From positions 21,517,657 through 21,581,656 of the forward strand of contig NC_046674.1 in the NCBI RefSeq assembly GCF_003369915.1: DNA of 64,000 bases, in the 5' to 3' direction. How positions within the stretch are numbered: the first letter of the stretch is position 1; each line of letters begins with the position of its first letter. The position numbers and the translations under genes were made by a program. Source of the stretch: Drosophila miranda (taxonomy: Eukaryota; Arthropoda; Insecta; Diptera; Drosophilidae). This document shows positions 12,719 through 21,938 of the stretch, in pieces. Under the pieces are notes generated by a model that was not told the DNA's origin, did not search any database, and was given only the letters and a program-made list of their open reading frames with translations.

Positions 12719-14581
12719 TTACAACTTCAACGTGACACTTTCAGTGCTTACAGCATTGTAGATAAAGGTATTATCAATGGGCTTATATTGTTTGGTAACA
12801 ATCTTGATGACTTCCTGGGCAGCACAGCCACCTGCAAGGTAGATTAAAAGATTAGCTGAGATCTTCTATAGAACTCCGTACTCTGCTCACCAATAAATGC
12901 GGAGACGGCATGCAGCTCCGCGCCGCCGTAGCGGCAGATCTCGTGAAGTACATCATCACTGATAGTCGCATGGGTGCCCAAATCGCTTAGCATTTTGCTA
13001 GCAATTGTCTTTAGGCGTCCAATGTCCTGTTCGGCAGTGCACTCGCCGGGAATATGGCCGCATTCGCTAAGAAAACGCTCATAGGCGCGCAGGGCAAAGT
13101 TATAGGCGGTAAGATTGTCCTGGACCTCATTTTCCTCCACTGAAAGAACAAAGCGTGGATCAAACTCCAGAACTATAGAGCTTAAAGCGGGGCAGAACTC
13201 ACCCAATGGCAAAAGGCGACTGTTTCTCTCGTAATCTTCTGCAATGCGTGTCCCACGCATAACCGTCAGACCGGCCGCCTCACGGCAAAACGATCTCACG
13301 CTTCGCTCGTCAATGGTGTCTGGGGGCAGGGACAGCTGCTTGAGGTAGTCCTGGCACTTGTGGTACACCTGATCAGCATCCTGTAGCGCCTGCTGGCGAT
13401 AGATGTTTTGCAGGGCAATGTACGAGTCCGTGTTGGCCGTCATGTCGGGCAGGACACCAGGCAAAGGCAGATGACCGTTATTATCGTGTGTTAAAAAGCT
13501 CTTCAACGCCTTGGCCATGATCCAGAAAACGTTGCTCTGTGTGTAGAACGATACTCAGTTACCTTATTCCAAATACCTACAATGAGATGTACCTTCTTGG
13601 TCAGTAGCTCGCACGCTTCGTCCTCGAATATGGCTTTGAGAGCTGCCGGCACTGTGGCTGCACCGAACGCTGTATTAACTGCCTTGATGGCCTCCTCGTA
13701 GTTCTCCTCGTCTGCGTTCATCTCTTTTCTGATTGCTTCGCGCAGTTGGTTCTTCTCCTTGTAGGTTTTGGGAGTCTTGTGACCATCCGTCTGCTCCTTC
13801 TGCCAGAGTCTGAGGTATTTGTGCAGCACTAGCAGCCAGGGCACTTTGCTGGTTACTTCTGTGTTCTCCAGATGGCCGCGCAGTGCCTCGAACGGATGGT
13901 CCAGACGCAAGTCGAACTGAGGATTGTCCGGATGGGCCTCCACAATACAATGTTCACGTATCTGAAGGCGTATGGTGCCCATCATGCCCAGCGAACGGCA
14001 ATACAGCAGCGGCACATTCGAATCCCAGAGGCGTTTCGAAAGCAACAGCAAGGTTTTCTCGTTCAGGTTCGAAGCTATGACCAGGTCAAAGCTGTCAAAG
14101 AAATTCGGCCGATTTTCCAGAAGGTAGTCCACACTTTCATCTACATAGTCGCCGTTGACATCGGGATTAAGCTCCTGCAGGAGCTGCTTGCATGCCAACG
14201 CTTTCGATTTGCCAATGTAGCTGGCGTCCAGAAAGAAACTGAGGAGGGAGACCCGTTAGGCTGCATTCTGGCCAATATGTCGGACTCACTTGTTGCCCAG
14301 ATCCTCCTCCTTGACGGTGCTGCCATCGGCCACCGTAAATCCGCCGATCCCCGGCAGCACAAGCCCCTTGGCTGTCTCACAGCCGACAGCGGTCACATTC
14401 ACTAAGCAAATGGTAGCCGCCTCCAGCAGCGTCTGTCCATGCTCGCCCCAAAGCCTGCACAAAGCAGATTAAATTAGTGTCAGTTCCGTTTGCTTCAAGG
14501 AGTCTTCTTTTACCTGATTTGTCTATCATATTTCTTGCTTTTATCGGATAATTCCGGAGACTTTGGTGCAGGCGAAGACAT
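12719..14581 (-). CDS. APP-BP1: NEDD8-activating enzyme E1 regulatory subunit (NAE1/APP-BP1)
   Basis: Regulatory half of the heterodimeric E1 (with Uba3) that activates NEDD8 for cullin neddylation. Exons on the minus strand: 14514-14581, 14290-14454, 13593-14238, 13203-13536, 12891-13139 and 12719-12831; all phases agree and give 524 residues. It aligns throughout with the family: N-terminal [13 protein letters not shown], the adenylation-like fold with [14 protein letters not shown] and NNFFLD, SHPDN-type and PKTYKEK motifs, [11 protein letters not shown], then [17 protein letters not shown] and [11 protein letters not shown] near the end. It lacks the catalytic cysteine domain of full E1 enzymes, as expected for this subunit. 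The intron at 13140-13202 is 63 nt and stop-less in frame, so a naive model adds 21 residues. The gene is tail to tail with the elongase, and its promoter side abuts a dispersed repeat with a DRE at 14669-14676. Confidence 0.95.
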
Positions 14582-14611
14582 TTTTGGCAAGTTAAAATGC
14601 AAAATACGCCG

Positions 14612-14962
14612 GGTTCACGATTCTCAGAAATATACTGAAATATACCATTTTAAAATATACCGTAAAAATATCGATACAAAAAACGAAATTAGCCCACTTG
14701 AACCGCACTCTATTTAAATGGGTGAACAACTGAGTTAAACCAGGAATGTCAATTCTTCTTTTAGATGCATACTTCTTATTTTCTTGAAACAAAAATTACC
14801 ACGATATCTTTCACCTGAGCTGCGCTAAAATTCTTCAATTTTCATAATTTTCGTGGAGCGTATACTACTGGTCGACAATGGGCTAATCTTCCTCTGTCCA
14901 TGATCGGAAATCATATTCCTCGATTTTGATATTCGGTTTAATATTATACTAGCTAGCTGACA
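14612..14962 (-). repeat. Dispersed promoter-like repeat, copy A (5' of APP-BP1)
   Basis: Read on the minus strand this matches copies at 20165-20682 and 33985-34320. It shares a CTAGCTAGTATAATATT-like start, a GATCATGGACAGAGGA block, CTCCACGAAAATTATG, GGTGAAAGATATCGTGGTAAT and a 3' end with TATCGATA, TTTACGGTATATTTT and GTATATTTCTGAG. It ends about 30 bases before the APP-BP1 start codon. The matches are diverged but colinear over about 350 bases. It could be an old non-autonomous element; the family is not identified. Confidence 0.75.
14669..14676. promoter_or_regulatory. DRE motif TATCGATA (APP-BP1 promoter)
   Basis: Perfect palindromic DRE about 90 bases upstream of the APP-BP1 ATG, next to GTATATTT (motif 6) repeats. 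DRE and motif 6 are established Drosophila housekeeping core-promoter elements. It lies inside repeat copy A. Confidence 0.7.
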
Positions 14963-15362
14963 TGCTCAGCCCTGAACACATAATTTTATTCGATTGCCGA
15001 ATCAGTTTTCTGCAAGATAGGCTAATTTAGGGGACGTCATTTTTACGTCATTGTTGCTCTTCAGCCGGTTTCAGATATGAATATGAACATATGTATACCC
15101 TATTAATGGAAATATTTTGTTTTCAAAGCTGATTTGAAACATTACTAAGCAATATACTGTATATGGTGACTCGGCCCGGGTTGCAAATGAATCAGTCTAG
15201 GTGCTGGTAGTGCTCTTGGCAGCCTAGCGATTTTAAATACAATTCGAAATCTTTCTTAAAACATTTATTATCTATTACGTATTACATTTTGATATATTAT
15301 TATTGCATACAAGAAATCAGTCTTTACAAATAAATTGTATTAACATTGAATAAATAATAAGG

Positions 15363-16381
15363 CTACAAATTCTGAGCAAACGGAAATCTTGGCTGGCTTT
15401 GTGTGGGCGGTGAAGGATTGCGGGTGTATATGCTATTTAAATCTGGTATATTGTTCATAACTTTTTTTGCTAATTAAATATAATTTAATTTTATAATACC
15501 GCAAAACTTATTGTCCGCTGGGCAATACTGCGACTGCGCATTTTCCAACACTCGCTCAAGAGCAACCATCTGTTTTCCATCTCCTCTTTGGTAACATCAT
15601 TCGCGCTGTAATTTCACAACAACACGCTCCGATGATTGTTGGAGCTACATTGTCCAGCCCCAACAGCTCGCACACGACTCGAATTGATCTAAATACAAAT
15701 TAAAATAATTACGGAGAGTATGCCAGCCAGAAGGAGAACTGCGACGGCGGAAGCGTCGAGCAGCAAAGACGCGGAATCGCCGATGAGTCCACAATCCGAT
15801 GATCCCGCATACAAATTGAAAAGAAAAAAGAACAATGAGGTAAGTGGCATGTAAAGATACGAGTAGGCATGCTTGTGGAGGGAGGGAAACATGTTGCTAG
15901 CCTAGATCTCCCAGTCTGATGATGACCGGTCCAAAAATAACCACACTATAACTTATTGATTTATCTTGTTTCATTTCTGTGCAGGCAGTGCAGCGCACAC
16001 GCGAGAAGACAAAGAAGTCGGCCGAGGACCGCAAGAAGCGCATCGAGAAGTTGAAACAGGAGAACGAGCAGCTCAAGGTGAAGATTAAGTCGGGAAAGAA
16101 GCACATTGCCACGCTGCGGGAACTGATCATACAGGGCGAGAAGACCGAGGATCATCATCGCATCATACAGGAGATTTTGGGTGCTCCCGACTCTGACAAC
16201 GACGACGAGGATGACGACGATGATCCGAGCAGCTAAATTGTAGCAGCATGACCAACGAGCAATTGCTTTTAATTTACTTTATACTATTCACCTACTTTTA
16301 AGCATAAGCTGTGTATATGTGTGTGTACTAACCGTCGTAGACGTCCAGCTTTTCCATGTGCAGGCTGAAGACCTCGTCCAT
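15363..16381 (-). CDS. Candidate unrecognised gene antisense to, and enclosing, Irbp18
   Basis: I do not recognise the product. Three minus-strand pieces look coding. Exon 1 (16333-16381) reads MDEVFSLHMEKLDVYD and ends at a GTTAGT donor in phase 1. A second piece (high end 15677) can join in phase and reads VVCELLGLDNVAPTIIGACC... A last piece (15363-15442) reads LNSIYTRNPSPPTQSQPRF... to TAG, after an ATACCAG acceptor. Between 15490 and 15610 two different frames both look protein-like (NDVTKEEMENRWLLLSEC and MVALERVLENAQSQYC), and the second piece reaches a stop at 15556-15558. One frameshift or unseen splice is therefore needed. Irbp18 would lie wholly inside the first intron on the opposite strand. 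It could be a real small gene, a decaying one, or chance; no database comparison was possible. Confidence 0.35.
15720..16236 (+). CDS. Irbp18: Small C/EBP-family bZIP transcription factor (Irbp18)
   Basis: Short bZIP protein resembling C/EBP-gamma; in Drosophila, Irbp18 heterodimerises with Xrp1 and acts in the P-element inverted-repeat-binding and stress-response complex. Exons 15720-15839 (40 codons, phase 0) and 15985-16236 give 123 residues. After a short Ser/Ala-rich leader, residues about 33-55 form the basic region (KRKKNNEAVQRTREKTKK, with the invariant N-x-x-A-V-x-x-x-R pattern). A leucine zipper follows (KLKQENEQLKVKIK then LRELI), and the tail is very acidic (DNDDEDDDDD). There is almost nothing beyond the bZIP, so it has no obvious activation domain and probably acts as a dimer partner. 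A candidate minus-strand gene overlaps its 5' UTR and appears to enclose it. Confidence 0.93.
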
Positions 16382-17174
16382 TTTCGTTATCGCGATTTAG
16401 TCGCAAAATAAATCCCCGTAAAATGTAGAATCTTTGGTTTTTTTTCGAGCGGTTGGGCGTTTTATACCGTTACGCCGCCAGTGCCGTTAAGTCTTGCTCT
16501 CTTTGTTGCTATCGCTGCTTCCGTTTTTCCAGTGCTGCTGCTGCTTCTGCTACGGCTGCTACTTCCGCCCGTTCCATTGATTTATTGCACTTTTATCATG
16601 AACATTAGTTTCAACTGTTGACTGCGTATCGGATTGAATTTTGATTTTGTGATAGGTTGAAATGGGGTTTTTCTGCGTGTAATTAATTGAATTGAAGTCT
16701 TCCGCCAATTAGCACCCCCGCACGGATCGGTACGATTCAGATGGAAGATTTTTGGGGCTGGAGCGTAGTAACGTCACATGGCAGGCAGTCGAAACTGAAT
16801 TGAACGACAGGTAGATCGGAGCCAGCTGGGTTCTTGAGCGTTTGGGAATACTGTCGCTTATGGTTGGGCTACGGCTGAACGCTTATTTCCTTATTTTTTA
16901 TTTATAATTTCACGTAACTTATTTCAGTTGTTTTGGTCTCTCTCTTTCTCTCTTGCTGTAAGTCCGCTCTCTTTGCTGGTGTTGAACAACGTCGCAGACA
17001 GACTGCTAATCAGGGCTGCATAGAAAAAATTTAAAAATTATATCAGTTTGTTTCCATTTAAAGAATGTCACAAAATTAAATAAATTCAAGTAATAATGCT
17101 GATACCCGTAAAGACTTTTGAGCCTGAACCCACCAGTTCCAACACTTACCAGCTGAAGAGCCAGATAGCGAAGC
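16382..17174. other. Intergenic region between Irbp18 and the MADF gene
   Basis: No coding frame. The left edge is immediately upstream of the minus-strand MDEVFSL exon and could be its promoter and 5' UTR. The rest is A/T-rich with pyrimidine tracts near 16940. No TATA box or strong core motif was seen upstream of the MADF gene. Confidence 0.5.
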
Positions 17175-18770
17175 ATGGAACGAAAACACAAGCGATGCTG
17201 TTTCAAGCGTTCCGATTCGATTTGCAGGATGCGAGAAATGCGCGCGTTGCCCAGCTCCAGCGCAGAGAAGCGCAGCCAGCATACTGAGTCGGGGAACTCC
17301 ATGCCAGCCGCCCTCAAAGCTTCGTCCAGCACCGCTTCCCAGATGCCGAAGGATAGCCCCAAGAAACGTTTCCTGTCGTTTATCTGGAGGAACAAGGAGT
17401 CCAAGGAGCAGCGCAAGCAGCGCAAATCCTTGAAGCAGGCCAAGATAAAGCGACTGAACACCAACCTCAACATCCCACTGGAGGAGCAGGACATTCGCAA
17501 GCTGATCCGGCTCTACTGCAAGCACGACAATCTCTACAACCCGAAGAACTCGTACTACGGCAACAAGGAGATCGACGAGGACTGCTACATCGACATGACC
17601 CGGTCCTTTCCCGGCCAGACCAGCGACGATCTGCGGGGCTATCTGGAGGAGCTGAAGAACCTGTTCGAGCGGGAGTACACCATAATCGAGAGCGCGTGCC
17701 GTAACTACGGAGAGATCATGACCCCCTCCATCCAGTACTACAACGAGTTCCTCTTCCTGGTGCCCTATCTGTGCATCAACTTCGACAAGAACCGGCCGCG
17801 CAGCTCCAGCGACCTTGGGCTGCCCAATCGCCCCGCGCCGGACATGTCCAGGTCCGCCTCTAGCATGATATCTCACAAAAAGCCATCTACGACTGATCTG
17901 AAGAATGCGCTGGCCACCAATGAGATGCTGCGCAGCAAGATGGTCAATCTTGCTGCCTGTGCCGGCCCCCCCACCCCCTTCTCGCCGGGTGCGTGCTTTG
18001 GCAAATGCATGAAGCGAAAACCCGAAAATAAACCCAGCGAAAAGGACATCAAAAAGGAGAAAAAGCCAAAAGAGAAGCAGGTTCAGCAGGAAAATAGCAA
18101 ACCCATAGAGGAGCAGCAGGCCCCGAGGGAGAATGCTGATGTGGATGGGCAAGTTACCTTCTCTCCCTCCACACAAAAACGGAGCGCACCCGCAAAACAG
18201 TCGAAACCCCAGAACCAGTCCCAGAAGGCCCCAGATCCCGAAATGTCCGTGGAATCATCATTCTACTCCACCGAAAAAGAGAAGGAGGTCACAGACCTAT
18301 CCCGTCAATCGCACATGGCCCCAACTACTCCGCCCGATGAAGATGTCTGCCAGCAGCCGAAACCTTGCGGACCACAGAGCTGTCCGTATAGTGTCCCATG
18401 CCCGGCGCCTGCTCTCCAGGCCCAGGAGAGCCCTCCCCCAGAACAAACGGGGGGCAATGCCCAACAGGTTCAGATGCTCTGCGATATGATTCGCACAGAA
18501 CTAACTGCGGCGCCGGATTTCATTTACTTCGATGCCAAGTGGCGGATCATCGAGATACTACGGGAGGTGCACAAACGCCAGCTGGTCCACCTGAAGGGCA
18601 CACCGATCTGCAACGGAAGACGCTGTCCGCCGGCACCGCCGCAGAAGAAGTGCCCGGCCAAACAGGGTCCGAATCAGTATGCCCCGAGAAGAGCATCGCC
18701 AGGGCCGGGACAGAAGGGCGGAGCAACACGCGCCTGCGACTGCCAGTTCTGCCGTCGACCCGCGAACTGA
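17175..18770 (+). CDS. Single-exon MADF-domain protein with Cys/Pro-rich tail
   Basis: Uncharacterised 531-residue protein. Residues about 106-198 fit the MADF pattern: DIRKLIRLYCKHDNLYNPKN, a spaced tyrosine, a predicted helix with SDDLRGYLEELKNLF, and a final YYNEFLFLVPYL. MADF domains are Myb-like DNA-binding modules common in insects. A lysine-rich low-complexity middle follows, then about residues 435-470 (LCDMIRTEL...RIIEILREVHKR), which resemble a degenerate BESS motif, the usual partner of MADF. The end is Cys/Pro/Arg-rich (CDCQFCRRPAN). Strong lysine/arginine content suggests a nuclear, chromatin-linked protein (inference). The start at 17175 has a better context (A at -3, G at +4) than the in-frame ATG at 17301, which would remove 42 Cys/Arg-rich residues. 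It lacks introns and ends only 112 bases before the deiodinase start. Confidence 0.8.
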   Translation: MERKHKRCCFKRSDSICRMREMRALPSSSAEKRSQHTESGNSMPAALKASSSTASQMPKDSPKKRFLSFIWRNKESKEQRKQRKSLKQAKIKRLNTNLNIPLEEQDIRKLIRLYCKHDNLYNPKNSYYGNKEIDEDCYIDMTRSFPGQTSDDLRGYLEELKNLFEREYTIIESACRNYGEIMTPSIQYYNEFLFLVPYLCINFDKNRPRSSSDLGLPNRPAPDMSRSASSMISHKKPSTTDLKNALATNEMLRSKMVNLAACAGPPTPFSPGACFGKCMKRKPENKPSEKDIKKEKKPKEKQVQQENSKPIEEQQAPRENADVDGQVTFSPSTQKRSAPAKQSKPQNQSQKAPDPEMSVESSFYSTEKEKEVTDLSRQSHMAPTTPPDEDVCQQPKPCGPQSCPYSVPCPAPALQAQESPPPEQTGGNAQQVQMLCDMIRTELTAAPDFIYFDAKWRIIEILREVHKRQLVHLKGTPICNGRRCPPAPPQKKCPAKQGPNQYAPRRASPGPGQKGGATRACDCQFCRRPAN

Positions 18771-18882
18771 GCGCTCCATCCGGCACTATCAGCAAAAACC
18801 CTGACCCAGTTACTGGTGATAAGCGCCTGGTGGTGGCTTCCCTGTTTCGGCCGAGCGCGCGGCAGATACAAACTCTCTCGAG

Positions 18883-19806
18883 ATGGCAGTGGAGGCATTT
18901 CTGAACAGCTCCAAGCTGCTGCAGCACTGGCCAAGCTGTTTGCTTGGTCTACTTCTCGTTTTGGCCATTAAGTACGTCTTAAACCAGCGGAAAAAGAGTT
19001 CCAAGAACTATAGCATCGACAGGGATGGGGATATTGAAAGTATAGTCTTTTTACAAATTCTTCATTATTCAATTCTTCAGTATTCATTTGATTTGCTTCC
19101 AGCTGAATTCGAAGAGGAAGCTAGAGACGACCTGCAGCCCGCTCTGGAAGAGAAGCCGCATGTGCAGTTTGTTCCTGGCCAGACACTCAATCCCAATGGC
19201 GCCCGACGCTTCTTGGAACTAGTGCGTGGACGTCGCAGCATCCGTTCGTTCAGCCCCTTGACCAAGCCCAGCCTCGGCGTCATTGAGGACTGCATAAGGG
19301 CGGCTGGAACTGCTCCGAGTGGAGCCCACACTGAGCCCTGGACATTTTGCGTGGTGGAGGAGGCCTCAGTAAAGCAATCCGTGCGTGCGATTGTGGAACA
19401 CGAGGAGCAGATCAATTACAACAAGCGCATGCATCCCCAGTGGGTCACGGATTTGCGGCCGCTCCAAACAAACCACGTGAAGCCGTATCTGACGGATGCT
19501 CCCTATCTGATCCTTATTTTTAAGCAGACTTACGGCACCGCCAAGGACGGGCGACGGAAAACCCACTATTACAATGAAATCTCAACGTCCATTTCTGCCG
19601 GGATCCTGTTATGCTCCCTCCAGGCGGCGGGCCTGTCATCGCTGGTCACAACTCCCCTGAACTGTGGCCCAGCCCTGAGAGAGCTGCTCGGACGACCTGT
19701 GAACGAGAAACTACTGATACTCCTGGCAGTGGGGTATCCGACAGACGATTGCAAGGTGCCAGACTTGAAACGAAAACGTCTGGACGAGATTTTGGTTAAA
19801 TATTAA
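18883..19806 (+). CDS. condet: Iodotyrosine deiodinase, flavin nitroreductase superfamily
   Basis: Membrane-anchored FMN enzyme that reductively dehalogenates halotyrosines. Exons 18883-19039 and 19103-19806 give 286 residues (the human enzyme is about 289). The N-terminus has one membrane segment (CLLGLLLVLAIKYVL) followed by Arg/Lys. The catalytic domain begins near FLELVRGRRSIRSF, with FMN-binding PSGAHTEPWTF, the substrate lid HEEQINYNKRM (Glu and Tyr of the substrate-binding triad), the Lys in LQTNHVKPYL, then HYYNEIS and TTPLNCGPALRELLGRP. The triad known from the human enzyme therefore looks intact. The intron (63 nt) is a multiple of three and stop-less; it is A/T- and pyrimidine-rich and sits outside the conserved core, so I treat it as an intron although reading through adds only 21 residues. 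The D. melanogaster counterpart is CG6279 (condet), a symbol given from memory. Confidence 0.92.
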   Translation: MAVEAFLNSSKLLQHWPSCLLGLLLVLAIKYVLNQRKKSSKNYSIDRDGDIESIVFLQILHYSILQYSFDLLPAEFEEEARDDLQPALEEKPHVQFVPGQTLNPNGARRFLELVRGRRSIRSFSPLTKPSLGVIEDCIRAAGTAPSGAHTEPWTFCVVEEASVKQSVRAIVEHEEQINYNKRMHPQWVTDLRPLQTNHVKPYLTDAPYLILIFKQTYGTAKDGRRKTHYYNEISTSISAGILLCSLQAAGLSSLVTTPLNCGPALRELLGRPVNEKLLILLAVGYPTDDCKVPDLKRKRLDEILVKY

Positions 19807-20164
19807 TATTTACATTTCAAATTACAAAAATGCAATAAACCGGAAAAACGAATATCAATACAAACTATCGATACACAGGAAATGTGCAGCATTTGCAGTG
19901 CAATTTAATCAATTCTATAGTATAATGGTGACTGTAAAAAAATTAACAGACAATGGAGATTTTTTAGAAGATCAATTCTTAATTTTTTTCAATAAACAGA
20001 TATATTTATATCCTATTACAGCACTTCGCTATCGCACATCGATAACAGATAATCGGCATCGGAGGTGAATTCCGATAGCATATGACAATAACGCAAAAAG
20101 AACATGTATGCAGCTGGCTATACTTTTCGGGTATTTTGACTGCGAAATGGAGTACATTGCATAT
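19807..20164. promoter_or_regulatory. DRE-containing intergenic DNA
   Basis: AATAAA at about 19834 fits the deiodinase polyadenylation signal. TATCGATA (DRE) lies at 19866-19873, and further ATCGATA-like sites occur near 20040. No coding frame. Confidence 0.5.
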
Positions 20165-20682
20165 TTTCGGTATATCGGTAAGTAATGGTATATTTTTTGT
20201 TGATGATTTTGTTTAAAACTTCTTTTATTGATTCATCTAAAAAAACTTAAAACTTCTTTTATTGATTCATCTAAAAAAATTATGTGTTCATTGCTCGTGG
20301 GTGCTAGCTCGCTAGTAATATTAAAAATATATATGAAAATATGAGGAATATGATTTCCGGTCATGGAAAACGATTGTCCATTGTCTACCAGTGGATATAA
20401 AATGCACTCCACGATAATAATGAAACTTGAAGAGTTTTAACGCAATTATGGTGAAAGATATCGTAGTCATTTCTTTTTTAAGCTAAGAAAAAGAATGCAT
20501 ATACAAGAAGTATCTATAAACAGTTTTAATATCCGCTGTTTAACTGAAGTTTTTTGCCCTTTTAAAAAGTGGAGGCTTAACTGGGTTAAGGGCTTTCAAT
20601 CGGTATATTTACGATGTATTTTGAAAATGAGTTGGTTTGTTTCGGTATGTTTCTGAGGGTCGGACGGTATTTGTTTAATCAT
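20165..20682 (+). repeat. Dispersed promoter-like repeat, copy B (5' of JIL-1)
   Basis: The longest copy. It opens with CGGTATATCGGTAAGTAATG, matching copy D at 46230, has GCTAGTAATATT, then a GGTCATGGAAAACGATTG block, CTCCACGATAATAATGAAAC, GGTGAAAGATATCGTAGTCA, and closes with GGTATATTTACGATGTATTTT and CGGTATGTTTCTGAGGGTCG. A perfect 34-bp tandem duplication (about 20213-20280) is private to this copy. Motif 1 follows directly at 20687. Confidence 0.75.
20213..20280. repeat. Two copies of a 34-bp tandem duplication
   Basis: The unit TTAAAACTTCTTTTATTGAT... followed by TCATCTAAAAAAA is repeated head to tail almost perfectly, so the duplication is recent compared with the diverged repeat that contains it. 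Confidence 0.85.
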
Positions 20683-20686
20683 AAGC

Positions 20687-20695
20687 GGTCACACT
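20687..20695 (+). promoter_or_regulatory. Core promoter motif 1 (GGTCACACT), JIL-1
   Basis: An exact match to the Drosophila motif 1 core bound by M1BP, immediately downstream of motif-6-like GTATRTTT elements. The JIL-1 transcription start probably lies at or just after it, about 1.2 kb upstream of the start codon. Confidence 0.65.
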
Positions 20696-21817
20696 GAGCA
20701 GATGAGCAAATGAAAATTTCTGCAGTGCCGTTGTCTGAAAAAATAATATTTCACTTAAATATTGTAGTTCGTGCGCGATTTTTCTACTTACAACTAGATA
20801 TATAAGTGCTTTAAGATCTTATTAATCCGGTTTTTTTTTCTGTGGCTGCACTCAAGGTGGCTGTAGCTAATAAGTGTCCACGAATGAGAGCGTAAAGCAG
20901 ATGGCGAAGAGCGTCCCGCGCATCAGTGTGTGTGTGCGCGTGAATGAGAAGTAGAAAGCGGCGGTAAAAACCTTGTTCGCGTGTAAAAACCTACTCATCT
21001 AAGACAAGATACTTAATAAATAATATTTTCGCTTGTATATATCGAGTGGAAAAAGTGTGAAAAATATCCTTGAGTGTACCCAATCTTCGCCAGCAGCGCA
21101 GCAAGCGATAGAAAATAGCAGACGAAAACAAAACGCGTCCCCCAGAACCGCCGATAGCGAGGAATGCCAGCGTGTGAGTGTGAAAAGTAAAAAGTTGAAA
21201 AAGAGGAGGTGGGGAGAGAAGAGAGGAGAAAACTGTAGCATAGCACACTCTGCTAAAGATTGTGATAAAAGCAAACGCAGCGTTAAATTGTTGAATAATA
21301 TTCGAGCTCCTACCAGTGCTGCAAAAATCGCCCTGCAATATCATCAGTGTTGCACATTGCCCAGCCCTACGCATAATTCAACACTCTCCCTGTCATCCCC
21401 ACAGTTCCATCAAGTCTCCTGTCCCTTCCGTCTGCTAATATTTTTTAGGTTCTTATAGTTCTTATATAGAGAGAGTGTCGGAGCTGGGGCTCCGCTATGC
21501 TACACTATGCTCGTATATTAACTCTGTCTCCAATTTTAATTATTAAGCAGAGAACACTGCGTGCAAAGCGCCAGCCAACTGTGTGTTGAAACTGTACCAT
21601 ATTGTGGGTATCGGAAGGAGAATGGTCATGGCCAGAGGCAGGGGCATGGCATGTGGAGGCCCACGGTGAATCCCACTTATATGCGACGCAAATAGATTCT
21701 TTGACAGTGTCTACTGTATACCACAGAAAATTTGGATTTCCCCACACCCGACGACTAATGGTAAACTCTTTAATTTTTTATTTTATTTTCTCCCGTCTAG
21801 CAGACCACCAGCGCGAC

Positions 21818-21862
21818 ATGAGTTTTGAGTGGTTACTGCCAGAATTGTTGAATTGCTTTTAA
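21818..21862 (+). other. Upstream ORF in the JIL-1 leader
   Basis: A 14-codon ORF (MSFEWLLPELLNCF) lies in the 5' UTR exon that begins at 21801 after a TCTCCCGTCTAG acceptor. It ends 76 bases before the JIL-1 ATG and could lower translation of the main frame. Confidence 0.45.
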
Positions 21863-21938
21863 CTTGTTGCCTACGTAAGGGAATACGTAGAGAAAACCAC
21901 CGCCAGTATCCCTCCCTGATCGCAGTCCAGCCGCAGAT

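Larger units (their letters stand above)
14582..15362. other. Upstream region of APP-BP1
   Basis: This stretch consists mainly of a reverse-oriented copy of the dispersed promoter-like repeat, then A/T-rich DNA with no coding signal. TTTATT elements near 15262 would serve as a minus-strand AATAAA for the candidate gene to the right. Confidence 0.6.

Noticed and set aside
17076-18176. 366-codon minus-strand frame opposite the MADF gene
   Set aside because: It is an antisense shadow of a GC-rich coding exon; the plus frame has the MADF pattern and the minus frame has only Leu/Val/Arg-rich sequence.
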